64,000 nt of DNA from Ampullaceana balthica (lineage: Eukaryota; Mollusca; Gastropoda; Lymnaeidae), in the NCBI GenBank assembly GCA_944989445.1, contig CALYLW010000037.1, positions 1,898,501-1,962,500 of the forward strand, read 5' to 3'. Below are positions 1 through 13,900 of the stretch, piece after piece. Below the pieces are notes generated by a model, which was not told the origin of the DNA, made no database searches, and worked only from the letters and a program-made list of their open reading frames with translations. Position 1 is the stretch's first letter. The number at the start of each line of letters is the position of its first letter. A program made the translations under genes and the position numbers.

Positions 1-297
1 GAATAATAAACAAGCAACATGAAACATGGCTTCTTCGTCACTTGTATTGTATATCTAGAATTATAAAACCACAATCCACTTCATAAACTTTTTACTGTTC
101 CATTCACTATGCTCTAGTTTTGGTGACACTATTCCCACTGGCCAAAGTATTGATCCTTTAGTTTGATTCACAATGTCCTTTAAACTACATAGGCGCAGTC
201 CCACTTTATCCTTAATTTTTTGTAAAACCATGTTTTTGGTACAGAACTAGAAAAATAATTGTCTATCTACGTGTAATGGTTTTTAAATCCCATACTT

Positions 298-698
298 CAA
301 AATCTTGTCGTCATCTCGTTCGCAGTCGGAAAAACAAAAGTCTAAAATGACATTCTTCCCGTGATGCTATCGAGCTGAAATTTTGCACATAAGACTCGTG
401 TCACCTAACAATGCATCGTATCAAAATTTCAGATGGATCGAATGTACCGTAATTAAATTACATGTAATGCACTTTTAGTTTATCTCTATATAACTATAGG
501 TAATTCAATTTCGCAGTTTGTTATTGTTCAGCGTCCCATGCCACTTGAGTCGTTCACTCATGCCATCGGTGCAACCCCGGTTTTACAGCAAAGGGGACTT
601 AAGTCAGTTTCAGTCTGTAAATGTTCATCGCGTTGAGTTCTGTCTCATATATAAGGGATTTATAGTGAAAAACTTTGTTTTTACGGGGTTGTTTAATT
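298..698 (+). repeat. Interspersed repeat family R1, 5'-truncated copy
   Basis: This segment shares a core with copies near 21.2, 40.1, 42.7, 43.3 and 48.9 kb. The common parts are 'gctgaaattt', then 'caaaatttcaga' followed by 'tcgaa' and 'ccgtaattaaatta', 'tttttagtttatc', and an end reading 'ataagggatttatag' followed by 'aaaaactttgtttttacgggg'. No protein is encoded; the 95-residue reading frame across it is incidental. The 5' end found in other copies (aaatcccttatattaac) is missing here. Confidence 0.6.
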
Positions 699-2190
699 TT
701 TCTACTTCTAAGTCTAAGCTTAAAATTCAATATTGTTTGTTACCTTTTCTCAATAGTTCTCAGTCAGATAACGCACTTTACTGTGATCTGTCACCTTTTC
801 TGTAAATTGTAACTATTGTAATTACCAAAAGTCCTCTGTACATGTAAAAGGTTGAATGAAATAAAATAATGGTAAAATTGTACTCTTCTAGTCTTTCAAT
901 TTGTAACATTTGGGAAAGCCACCCAAGAAAGCATCCTGCCTGGGACAAATGAAGTAACCTTTTAAACTATAATTTATGCCTGTACATAATGGGAACATAA
1001 GTTTTTCATCAGTGATTGGCTGTCATTGTAAGATCTATACAATTTGCTTGTTTATGTAACACAATATGCAGATACATCTGATATTAAATACATTGTACTG
1101 TGGAGTGATGATACGTATTTAATTATTTTAATGAACGCAGTTAAGGGAATATGATTTATATCATAAATAAAAATACCCAGTATTAAACTCTACAGCTAGC
1201 CTCACAAATATTGTTATTACATGTATTAAACATAACTTTTAAAATGTATATCTGTTTGGAGCATCTGCTTTCCTAAAAAAAATATTTAATAATGTTGAGA
1301 GTAGGCCTGTCAACGGGTACACAAGCTGCAGTTTGGCCATCGTTGCTATATAATATATATTTAAAAATTCTTTTGTTAATCAAATTAATGCCACATGTGG
1401 ATCAAATGCCTTAATTAATCACAAAGCAGCAATATTTGCTGTCAATATTTGAAAGTTTATTACTAAAATCATTGGTACCAGTACCAAAACTTGGAGAATT
1501 AAATTTTATACAAAAACCTAAAGACCAAATTCAGTTGTCTACAAAAATTTATTTACATATAAATCAGAAAAACACAATGTGTGACAATTCAAGCTAGTAA
1601 AGTTCTTACTTTTGGATCATATTGCTAAATTAAGAGCTATTTCATTCAGCACACTAATTCTTTCTCCAATAGTTTTAACAATTTGAAACATAATGACATT
1701 TTGATGAATTGGTCACCCATTACTTTTTCCTTGGCGTGGTATAACAATGTGGATTCGGACAAAAAAAGAAATAGTTAAATTGTTACAATGTATAATCAAT
1801 GCATAGAACTGAAATGGTAACAATATGTAATATTACATGACATCATATACTATTTTTATTGCATCTGTTTTTTACTCAATGTTCAAGGTTAGGTCATATC
1901 AATATTATGTAAGAAAAAACTGGCCTGCACATTATGATGACATAAAATTGGTTCATGTGGATTCTTTTTAATGTCTTAAGATTCAATTCTTTAAACAATC
2001 AAAGCAATTCTTGTGACTGTTTAAAAAAACAAAAAACATGAGAAATTCAAAACCATTGTGATCAACATAATGGTAATATTAAGACTTGGTGAAAAATAAA
2101 TACAAATAAATCTCAGCCTTTCTAAATGACAAAAGCAGCAAAAGTGCATGTCATTCTCTTTGTGAATGTTTTAAAGAATAGATCATTTGA

Positions 2191-2794
2191 TTAGCTCATC
2201 CGAGGTGCTAGTCACATGTGATTACACTTACAGTCGCTGTACGGATCTTAGACAAAGCATCTTAAATGCACTGTCGATGATGAAAACCAAAGTACCCGTT
2301 GAGGGTCGGGTAAATCCGAAGCGACCGTTTCGTCCCCCTCAATTTTACTAGCAACGCCAATGAGCGGTGCCAGCTTAGGGCCAGGAGCGCCAGTACGGAT
2401 TAGCAAAAGGAACCGCGAAGAACGCAGCGGACGCCAGCTCTGAGGAAACCTTTCAGTGGGGGTTGCACCCTAGGTAGGTCATTGATGATCCCCCGCATAG
2501 CGGCGGTCCTAACCATTGAGACTCGTATGCTTTGCCGGGGTGGTGCCAAAGTGGTAGCGGGTCATAGTAGGAAATTTCCACGCCAACTTAGTGGAAGGCA
2601 TCTTCGACTTTCTGTCCTGGATGCCCAGGTGGCCGCTTCAGAAGCGACCGCTCCGAGGGGGGTTTTCCCAGCTGTCACGTCCTTCTCTGGGGGAGGGGGC
2701 CAGATAGCTGGGAGGGTCTTCCAGGAAGACCCATGAAGAGCACTAGGCTCGGGGCTTCTGATTTTCTTCCACATGTAGGATCATTAGCTCATCC
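2191..2794. mobile_element. GC-rich insertion flanked by 11-bp direct repeats
   Basis: About 580 bp (2202-2783) much richer in GC than the surrounding DNA, bracketed by the direct repeat TTAGCTCATCC at 2191-2201 and 2784-2794; both copies are also preceded by 'gatcat' a few bases away. Such flanks suggest a retroposed or transposed insertion. The interior has no convincing ORF, tRNA promoter boxes or poly(A). I could not match it to a known RNA gene. A SINE, a LINE 5' UTR fragment or a retrocopied noncoding RNA are all possible. Confidence 0.5.
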
Positions 2795-4473
2795 TAGACA
2801 ATGCTGATAGCATTGCTGGTAAATTAAAGGTGATTTTTATTTTTTTGTATGGTACCCAGTCTCTTTAAAAATTTTAATTAAGACTCAATTATTTGCCTGG
2901 AGTTCATGGAAAATATTTATGATAACATTAACATTGTAAGTTGACCCACAACCAGTTTAATAATTTAATAGTGCAATCAGATCTAATTATTTTTTTATTT
3001 AAATTCAGAGCCCCTTTTGATGGTAGCAAATTGTAATCTGTATTCCCACATTAAGTAACAAATACATGTACCAAGTACATCTATAAGTAAAACATAATTT
3101 TTAGCCTAAGTGCAAAAGTATATTACATGCTGTACAACCTTATATAAAGATGACAACTTTTCTTTAAAATTTAAAAGCATTAAAAAGAAAACATTTACAT
3201 TTAGTTATGTATCATTACACTGTACATTTAGCAGAGAATTTACACAGTGCAATTGATAAATTACAAATGAATTGTAAAAATGAATTTGGGGCGGGAGAAT
3301 GGTTACACCTTTACTTAATCAAATAAAATATTGCAAGCAGCGTGAATATTTACTATACAACAACCAGGTTGTAATGGCTCCAGCATTGTATAAGGATCCA
3401 CAGTGTTTGACATAATTTGATAGTTGTAAAACAAATAATACATTGCTTTGCGCCAACAGCCTGCTTTCAATATTGCATGATTGCAAAGCAATTAAGGCTA
3501 CTAATAATTATTTGTTTAAATAAGAAGGAAATAAAAAATAGCCCACCATGAACTTGTTAATTCTAAATCATAATTTTCCTATGACCACAAAAAAGAAAAT
3601 ATACAGACTAAAATTTTTCAAGTCATTTTTTAAAAGTTAAAATTAACTAGAGCCAAGAAGGGCAGTAACAACTGGCTAAAAATATTTAAGGTCTTAATTG
3701 AAATAATTCATCCTTAAAATTTAAGCTGGGAAAGCTTTTTGTAAAGCAGAAGTATAAGAGTAGGCCGATACGGTTAATTTTAAATAAGGGAGAAGATTGC
3801 TATGTTATCCCTGAGTATTAAAATAATAGATGAATTCCCTTTCAGACAACTCGTAGGCAATTGATAAACAATACTATAATTTATAATGTAATCTAGGACC
3901 AAAAAAAAATATATGAACAGACTAGTTAATAAAGATCAATGAAAATAACATACAGTTAAGACTGCCGTAAATATAGGTGACATCTTAGTGAAAACAGATT
4001 AACTACATGCAACATTTCATTTTAAAATATCAGTATAGTGTATGACACTTACACTACAACCGGCATAAGGGTATATCCTCAACCATTTATACAAAATTTA
4101 GATGCTAAAAGACAAACCCCAATAAAGAGAAAAATAGTGATAATGGGGTTGTTAATGATGTAATATTTTGAGAAGCTAAAATGTTCACTTACAAATAACA
4201 ATTTTTTTGTTGTATTATACAAGTATATCAATTATAATCATTACTTCTAACTGCTGGTTTCAACAACATTATGCAAATTTAGATACATAAAAATATATTT
4301 TTGTACACATCTATTTACACAATTTCTCCACTTCATTTTAATTATCATGCCACTGTCTCTACTTGAAGTTCCGACAAGAAAATCTAAATGAAATCATTTG
4401 TTCTCTGCTGCCCATTTCCTTTTTTTAATTTTAAAATAAATTGTTCATTTATTAAAATGTATTGAAGTTTCAT

Positions 4474-4982
4474 TCACAATTTGTTGGCACTGCGCAAGGC
4501 CTTAACCTTTTGTGCAAAATAAGTTTCAACTACTTCAGCACACTGAAAGTAAGCTGTGTCAACAGGATTATATAACCTACAATTATCAAAGATTTTTGTA
4601 ATATCCTTCATAAAGTCATTGAGTTTGTGGTAAGCTTTACTGTTTAGCTTGGCCTCAACAATAGTAAGATCTGTGAATTGTTAAAAATTGGTTTGAGTGG
4701 AATGCATTCTAAAACTTATCAATGGAGTAAAGATGATTTCTTAATCACTACAGAAAATCTAAGACATTATGGGTATATACTAAATTATGTAAATACCGAT
4801 ATAACATGCATTGTTAAAATTTATTATGTGTATTAATTTTTGTTACAATAAACACATTTTGAAAAATAATTGTTACCATGTTCAGAATAACACTTACCCA
4901 TAGGTTCAGCAACAATATCATAGTAGTCTGGAACTTCTCTAGGGTCAACAGGTTGTAAAAATGGCCAGGCCATTTTATGTGC
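4474..4982 (-). CDS. BPTF: BPTF exons 22-23: bromodomain and stop
   Basis: Exon 22 (4982-4898) encodes [20 protein letters not shown]; exon 23 (4670-4474) encodes the second half with the acetyl-lysine binding Asn in FDNCRLYNP, then [14 protein letters not shown] and the stop TGA at 4476-4474. The protein ends about 10 residues after the last helix, as in human BPTF. The phase 1 junction completes an Asp codon. Confidence 0.95.
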
Positions 4983-7900
4983 CTGAAAGATATTAGTTTA
5001 CTTTATTGCTATTTCTATACCAATTAACTGTGATAACAAAATATGTATCTTTAGTCTAAAAATATATAAATAGTATATGTAATGTGAGCGTATTGAAAGT
5101 TAAAACCTAAATTCTTTTTTTTAATTTTTGGTCATGCTTTACTTTACAATAAAACATCTACATCATATCATGTTGGAATTACGACAAACCTGCAAATCTT
5201 TAAGTAACTTTTGTAACTGTTGATATTCTGATGGGGTCAGGGGCTTCTGAGCTATGGGATCAGCCACTTCTTGGTTTTGGCAATTGGGGCAAACATAAAC
5301 TTCAATTGAATCAGCTTCATGTTTAGAAATGCCAACACAGTAACCATGGAACCAGTCCTGACAACGGTCACATCCAATATAAAACCTGTGGATTTTTAAT
5401 GTATATGGTCTTGAATAGAAAAGGCATACATTGGGTAAAAAATGAAATACTTGACTAATGCTACTGCCATTGTCATAATGCTTTACAATTTAGAAAAATC
5501 TTACTGATTTTCATCATAAGGTGTTCGACACAGGCAATAAAGCTCTTCTGAAATATGTTCTTGCTGCTTGCGGCAATCTTCACACACATATGAGTCGATA
5601 AATCTAGCCCGATCCTCACTAATATTAACGCAGGCCCCATGGAACCAGTTAGAACACAAATCACATCCTATATAGAACCTGTTCGTAATAACAATCCAAC
5701 TTGTAACTCTTGACATAAATAAAAAAAATTATAGTGAATATCAATAAATTTTAGTGAATGAGACCCCAAAATCCAATATTCTGGATTAACTTAAGCATCG
5801 TCACCTAACTATATTTAATTTTGGGCATGGTAATAACCCTTAAAAAGTTTTTGATTTGTACTAAAAAGCTAAGTTTCAAAGCAACCTGCTGCTCTGGTAT
5901 AAATATCTCTTTAAAATTTTTCACCACAGATTATTTAATTAAATTGGAGTAATAAATGAAAAAAAACAACAAAGACATTGACAATTAACTTACTTGCTTT
6001 CATCATAAGGTGTTTTGCACACACAATATAACTTTTCTCTGGGGTTCAAGCCTTTGCCTCCAGTGGATATAAGTTTATGCTTTCTCTTTTGGGCAGCTGC
6101 TGATTTGGGGTCAGTCATTGGAATTAGAGTTTTCAGGGTGTCTTTCTTTTTAATAGTAGGTACAACTGAAGGTGGAGTTACTGATGGTACTACTGTTGCC
6201 ACTGTTGAAGCAACTGCAACTGAGCCTGGTTGTGGAGACTTGGTGACACTTGTGGTCACCTTGCTTGTCTTTTTCAGCTTGTCTGCCATCTCATTCTAAA
6301 GTAAACAAGTTGCTTGTAATTTAATTTTTATAAATATGTTGCATTATGATTTCCACTGTATAGCAATAATACCAAACTTACTTCAGTAGAAAATATTAAA
6401 AAGTCCAAAATTAAAGATTTCAATTAAATAAAATTGTAACAATAAACAAAGTTTTTTTCTTATTAGCTAGTACAAAGTTAAAATTCCATTCCTGTCAAGG
6501 TCAGAGCTTCCATTATTTCTTCAAAGTTTTTGGGACACATTATATTACAATCCTTTGTTAATAGTGTTTTTTAAAAAGAAGTAATCTGCACAATATTGCA
6601 AACATGATGAATAAAACATTTTTAATTATTACATTTATTTTACCACAACATCTTTATCCTACTTGTGATGAACAGGTTTCTTACAAACAGAACATTTTAT
6701 TTCCTTAATTTTACTTTTTTTCCCCAATTAAATGTATCAGTAAATCTTTATCACACCAAGAATGTGTCAATATAATGTGCACCACGCAACAATTTAACAT
6801 AAGCATTCACAAAGCGGGAAAAACCCATTAACTATCATTCTAGAGTACATTAAAAGTCATTTTAAATCAATAATTTTGAAACTAAACAAAACAATTGCTT
6901 TCAAAAATTGCTTCTAAAATTACCGAAGTCAACGAAAAGAGATTTTTGTAAAATTCCTTCTCAAACATTGTTCTAAATATTATTAGCTATTGTTTGACGT
7001 TTGTTCCAACCCGATAGATGTTATAGTTTGCGAGAAATTGACAAAATACTGATATTTTTTAGTTTTTTTTAATTTTCCAGGAAATCCAGTAAACCTTTTC
7101 AGTATTTTTTTAAAGTTGCACATCCTTGGGACATGCTAAGCATATTTGAAATAAGACATGAAACCTCTATCTGGTATGGTTCAGGAGGAGTTGCTTGTGC
7201 AAACGTTACAGACATTTCGATTCTATAAACGCAATTTTTACAAGGGAAATTCCGTTAAAAACATTAAATGAAAATCAGGGATGACAATTCCACTTAAGAT
7301 CATAGGGATCTAATTAGACATTGGCATATCAGTAGACATAGGGGGCTAGTTTAGGCTCAAGTATAAGTGATAACAAGGGAGAACCTTGGTCCCCTATATC
7401 AATTTTAAGCATCTGTCTACCAACCTTATCACATCACAAATTAAATATCCAATCTAAAGTTCTGGTATTTACCTCATATCATCCATGTAAAAAAGAATGA
7501 AATTTTCAGTTATTTTGGTCTAAAATATAGGACTTTAAAGTGAGTTTCCATCTAGAATACTTTTTCTTTTTCAAGAGTAATAATAATTTTCTCATGTTTA
7601 TATCAGTTAATTTGTGACATCTGTATATTAAATTAAGTTATATCTGAATTTAAAAAAAAATCAATCCAATGCCTGTGATTATACTGCAACATGTAGATTG
7701 AACTGTTTTCAGAATAAACACATTAAAATGATTAAAAACTCACATAAATTTCCTGCTGTAGATTTTTCTCCATAAGTGATCTTTTTCTCAGGATTTCTTT
7801 TTTCAGTATCTCTTTGTGCTTGTACAATGCCTTTTGCTGGTTCATCACTGTAATTCGCTTCTGCTTTTCTTCGGCAGATTCTTGCTTTTTCTTGTTTCTT

Positions 7901-10900
7901 TGCTCTTGCTTCTCCTCTCTCTCAATTCTGTCCAAGATATTCTTCATGACTTGGGCACATATTGAATTTCTGTAAAACATTTTGAACATAGCCTCTAACT
8001 AAACGCAATGCCCTTTACAAGCATGCACTTCCAAGTAATAACAACTGATAATACAAAACTCCCCACTTAGCATTCTTCTTCCCAAGGTCGTGACAGACCT
8101 TTCAAGTGATTTCAAGAAAATTTTTGAAATATAACCCAAAAAATGAAATATGTTCAGCTTTTGTGGGAGAGTTTTGATATCAAGCCAGTTTTGATGAACT
8201 TACCTGATATGCTCCTCTTTCTGTTCCTGTGTCAAGCCTTTATTCTTTGACCTAGACTGCTCCACTGAGCCACTAGCTTTGGCAACAGTCGAGATGCCAC
8301 TTTGAGAGCCTCTCCTCTGAATCGCACTGCCACCGGACGGTGCTGATAATGACATAGACACCACTGGTTGTGATTGTTGCTGTTGCTGAATTTGTTTTTG
8401 CATAGCCAACAATTTTTGCTGAATTTCTGGAGTCTGATTTTGTAAAAGAGCTTGGCGAACCACTGAAACAGTAAAATTAAAGAAAATTGCAATTTTATAC
8501 AGCTTTACTTTGTTGTGTAATCCCTTGATTCAAAACAAAATATTTTTCAATGCTAAAACTTTTAATAACTATAAATTCTATGAAGTTAACCATTTAATAG
8601 AGTTTGTCTCACCTTGCTCAACTACTTGAGGAGTAATAGCATATTTTGGAGCACTACCCCCTGCTCCAGGGCTGGTGCCCGGTATAGGACTAGTTACAGA
8701 ATTACTACCAGCATCTGGTGATGTTGTAAGGCTTAGACCTTGGGATAACAACGATGTAGCTGTTGTAGTTATCTGTTTTGTCGGAGTGGGCGTAAGAATC
8801 TGATGCTGACCTGTAGAAGTTTGTACAGTGAGCTGTGGATTCAATGAACGAACAGCAGTAAGTGTTTTTCCAGTACTACTTGCTGGAATTACGATGCTAG
8901 TTGATGAAGGGGAGAGAATTGTCTTGATTGGACTCAAGGAGCCGGTAGCTGTCTTCAGTTGAACTGGAGATGTTGTTAGTCCTCTGAGCTGCTGAGCAGT
9001 GATTACTTTAGCTTGACCAGAGCCAGTAAGCACTGAAGTTCCAGGTCTCAAAATTAACTGAGGACCTGTGCTGACAATTTGTTTAGCAATGACCTGAGTG
9101 CCTGATGGGGGAGAGGCTAGTAGTTTTGGGACTTGATTTGTGGCTGTTGACGCAGCAATACTGAGGGTACCTCCTGAAATGGATGAGGGGTTGATGTTCA
9201 GTAGAGAAGTACCACCTGTAGCTCTCTGAAGTAAGGAAGTACTAGATAGAATCTGGCCTCCAAGAAGTGAGGTGGAGGACTGACTTGTTGCTGTAACTGC
9301 GGCAGGCTTAAGTGTGGAGATTATAGTTTGTTGACCAGACTGAGGAGATGTTAGGCTCGAAAGTAAGGTTGGAGTTTGAGAATTGTTCACAAGCACAGTT
9401 GATACCCCAGACAGTTGGGAAGTGGCATTGACAGTTCCTGGTGCGCTGATGACCACAGCACTATTCAAAGCAGCTGAGACAGATGGGGCAGAGACTAAAT
9501 TATTTGAACTGCTGCCCAAGACGGTGGCTAAATTTTGAGCCGAGATGATCTGTGGCCCCCCAGGTCTGTTGATGATCACAGTTTTTGTAGGTGTAGAAGC
9601 AACTGAGCTAGCCAGGACTTGCCTAATGGCAGGCACAGACAGCGCTGTTGATGTGGTTACATTCTGACTCAGAGCAAGGCTGGATGCCAACTGAGCAGGG
9701 ATTACAAGCCGATTCTGGGTAATGGTTGGAGTTGTTGTCACTGTGACACCTCCTGGTGTGCTGGTTATGATCGTCTGTGGCCGGATGCTGATAGCTGGTC
9801 GAGGCTGCTGTTGAGTTGTCGGGGAAGTTGCAGTTGCTGCAGAACTGGCTGAAGTAGTGCTGAGTGTAATGATTTGAAGTTTTCCGTCAGGCATTCGTTG
9901 AATGATCTGACCTGTAGCAACATCAAATGGAGATGTTAAGTCAGTTTAATAATTCATAGAAGGAATTTGATTTTTAAAATAACAAAAAGCGTACAAAGGA
10001 ACTTCAATATGCTTACCAGTATGGTGGGAAAAATGTAAATAATTGAATTGTTATTTATTTTTTTCAGTTCAAAATTAACGAAAAGAGATGTAAATCCCTT
10101 TAAAAATTACCAGGCAAAAGCCCACGAACTTGAAGCTGCCCACCAGGTGTTTGCGTGAAGTGGAGATTTTGAACAGGCTGTCCTGCTGCTTGGGGTCTTA
10201 TTTGAATTGTTTGAGCTGAAAAAGTTTTAGAATTGAAAAAAATTAGTTTTGAATCAAGAACAACAAAGTAATGCAATATAATTTAAACTGTCCATTTATA
10301 TAAATTATTTATAATAGAGTAATTTTTCAGGGCCTTAAATAAGTAACTAACAAAGGCACTTACTTTTAGTACCCTGTTGATTGGCAGGTAGCCTTGTGTT
10401 GAGAGAAGCAGGAGATATTAGCCTGGTAATGGTGTTAACACCAGGTGTGGTGTTCACTGATGTACCTACTTTAGGAGCTAATGCCACACCTTGAGGCCGG
10501 ACTTGTATAGTAGATCCCGGAATTTGCAAGCGTATACCAGGTCGCAACTGAGAGCCTAGTAACGAACCTAACAGAGTATATAAATATATTTTAAAACAAA
10601 ATACCTAAAATCAATAAAAGCACGGAGTGCCTCTAATTTTCAGAATTAAAACATATACAAAATCCCATTCAAAAAAAGTAAGACAAATACCTGCATTTGC
10701 GATGATTGTCTTTGGTTGCATTGTTTTGATTACACCTCCAGAGAGTAAACTGCTTGGTGAAGAAACAGTCAAGGTCTTGAAGGTAGTCCCTGGCTTGCCA
10801 AGCTGGGTTGTATTGTTAATTATGATTGTAGTGGTGCTGGATGCAGCAAGTGTGCTGATGCCGGAGGGAGATGTTCCAATCTTTATGCCTTGGTTCTCTT

Positions 10901-13900
10901 GAATGCGCTTTTGAGCAAGAGCAAGCCTCTGTTGCTTTAGTTGGAGTTCCATCTGTGCCTTAATCTGAGCAGTGCTCTGTGATGCAGCAACTGTTGTTAA
11001 CTGAGAGCCTGTTTTGTCAGCTTTATCCAGGAGAGCTTGGCGCTGCTTTTCCAACCTATTTTTAAAAAAAATAATCAATGCAACCATTATCACCAAAAAA
11101 CTTTTAAGACAAATACAAAATTTATTTGGATTCAAGAATTTTTAAAAAATCATTGCATCTAAAAAAAGAAAAATTATACATGTACTTAGATTTTACATCT
11201 AAAAAAAAGAAATGTCTTTAAAAATTACTTTTCTCCAAACTGTTTTATTTCCCAAAGCTCCAGTACTTCTTCTGGGACCCAAACTTCTGAAACACTCGGT
11301 TCCGTTTGCCTGACAGCTTCAATACGCTTGCGCTCACGTAATCCACTTCGCTGAGGGGTATATTTTTCTGGAAAGCGTTTTTGGTAAAAGTTAAACATAT
11401 TTTCTTTGCTACTTAAACAAAATGTAATTCATAAAATGGTATACAATTTTCATGTTCAGTATTGCATTACAAAGAATACAACGGCTGAGAATTTAAAATC
11501 ACTATAACTTTAAAAATAAATCTAAACAGAGCTTTTATTACCTTTAGGTTTATCTGGAACACCAAGAGGAACCACTATTTTCCTAACTAGAAACTCTGAT
11601 CGCAGACCATCTATACCCACTTCCCTGCGTTTGAGAAGCTCTGTTGTTGTAATTTCAGTTTCTGTGGAGATTGTATTTGTACCACCAGCAGGTGGTTTGG
11701 CAGCCAGATCATCCCATTTGATGCAAGCCCATAAAATTCTTAGCTGCAAGGCAGCTGCAGAGAGAGATTGTAGGGTCATTGTACGATAACGCCAAGCAGT
11801 TTTGAATATTGGCCTTGGGCATGGATAAGGCCAACATACATTGTTCATCTTGCAATTATAGTTAAACAAAGCACTTTCTCGCTTGGATCCTTGCCTTGCC
11901 ATCTTTCTAAGCTCATTTCTTTCTAATATCAAAACACTTTTTTTCTTTGAAGGCGTTTCAAACTTGTGACACATTGGAAGTCTTCCATTTTTTGAAATCT
12001 TTGATATCTTTTTCATTCCTATTCTAGACAATTTTGCCAATTTGAATTTCTCTGCTGTTGTTCTCTTTGGTGGTAGCTTAGACTTAAGATCCTCTAGACT
12101 AATATTTGCAACAGCATTGGAAAATACCTGAGCTGTTAAAAGAGAGCCTTTTCCCGCCCCTGCTGCCTTTTCAGCCATTGTCTTAATTACTAAATTTTTA
12201 ACAATATCTGATACTGTCGTGGCCTTCTTATTACTAGATTCCATTGATGTTCCTGCTTCAGATGTTGTTTTTTTCTCAGAGTTAACATCTTGCTCAAATA
12301 CAGCTGTTGCTGCTTTTGTAGCACCTATTGCACCCTCTTTGTCACCTTCAATGTCTATCTCCTCATCCTCCATGCTGGTTTCTGCTGGTGCTACACATGC
12401 TTCTGTGCCCACTGATATATTGGCTTCATCTTCATTTTCTTTATTTAAACCAGTACTTTCACTCTCTTCTTCTTTCTCAAAATCCTCCTCCCTTTCTTCA
12501 TCTTTGTCAACAGCTCCCTCTTGACTTGTTTTTGACACCTGAGAATCCATGGTGTCTTCTGAAATCAAATTAGGTGTTCCCTCTTTACTGCTTCGGTTAC
12601 TCGTGTCAACAGATTCTGATCCATTGCTGTAATCTGACTTCACCTCTAGAGCCTGTTCAGTAGCCAACTTGGTTTCTTTTTGCTTCTCATATCTACAGTA
12701 GGGTGAATAACACAAGTTCTCATCCCCCCCTGCGCGACAGAGTAATGAATAGCAAGCGTGAGATGGAGAATTGGATTTTAAAACCACTTTTTCAGCAACA
12801 TCACCATTTAGTTGTTTTGACCCTAGTTCTAATTTCTCCTTATTGTCTTTTTCCAATTTATTCTTTTGGGCATTTTCTATAGCCTGGGTAAGCTTTAGTT
12901 TCAAGGCGATCTGCGTTTCAATTGTGATACGCTGTTTTCTCTCAAACTCATCCTGTTTTAGTCTTCTCTCAAGAAGATTGTCAAGCTTGGAATAGGGTTT
13001 TGTTACTTTGGGATAATAAGTTTTCTTTTGGATGGCATCACTCACATCAACCAAATCAACATCAACTTTATCAGGATGTTGCTTCAGTAACTCAAGAGCA
13101 AATGAATTTTCTTTATCATCAATATACTTGCTCTTAATGAAGTTCAAATAGCTTTCATAGCTCAGTTGTCCTTTCTGAGCCTTGGTAAGAGATCCTTTGG
13201 AATTAGTTTTCTTTGGAACATCTGTACTTTCTGGGACTTTCTCTTCCTTAATTTCAGAATCTTCTTTGATGGAACTTTTATCACATCCATCCTTCTCAGT
13301 GTCAGCTTCATCAACTTCCATTTTTTCCTCTTTAATGTCTAGCTCTTTCTTCTCTATCTTTTTATCTGAAGTCTCTTCTGAAATTCCATCCACTTGCATA
13401 TCTTCTCCCATTTCTTCTGGTTTTTGCATTTTACCACTTGATTTTGCTGCTTTTAGACGACGTGTACGAAGTTTTTTAGCCACAAGTCGCAGACCCACAG
13501 TGTCTTGTGGAATTTCCTTAACACAATTTCTTGTAGCACTTATCCATTGCCAACCATTTCCACCGGTGACACGATACTCCTCTCCTTTTTGTTTCCAAAC
13601 CTGAAATTATGCAATTATGAATTAAAATTTGGAAATTGTTTTTGAAAATATAATTTAAAAAAATTATGATTATTTAAATAATTTCAAAACACTACTTTTT
13701 AGATAGCATTAAGCTTTAAACATACCTGATGTTTTAAACCCATTGTATATTTAATCCAAACAACAGGTCGCACTTCTTCTTCATCTTCTTTTCGTCTCCT
13801 TTGTTCCTTTTCTTTCTTTTTCCATTCCTCCCTATCAGACATTGTTATTCTGTTCAACCGTAAATGACCTGAAAATGTGCATTTTATCAAACTGATAAAA

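Larger units (their letters stand above)
1..4473. other. Region downstream of BPTF, no gene seen
   Basis: AT-rich sequence with no coding exon. Because BPTF is read on the minus strand and stops at 4474, the part just below 4474 is its 3' UTR. A minus-strand AATAAA occurs about 20 nt past the stop and many others further on, so the true 3' end cannot be chosen from sequence. Two repeats (298-698 and 2191-2794) are listed separately. Confidence 0.5.

Noticed and set aside
2482..2774. Two overlapping frames (84 and 70 residues) in the GC-rich insertion
   Set aside because: Opposite-strand frames opened only by high GC content; no domain, no splice context.
12219..13604. Ser-rich plus-strand frames (up to 140 residues)
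   Set aside because: Antisense of the Glu/Lys-rich BPTF exon 11.
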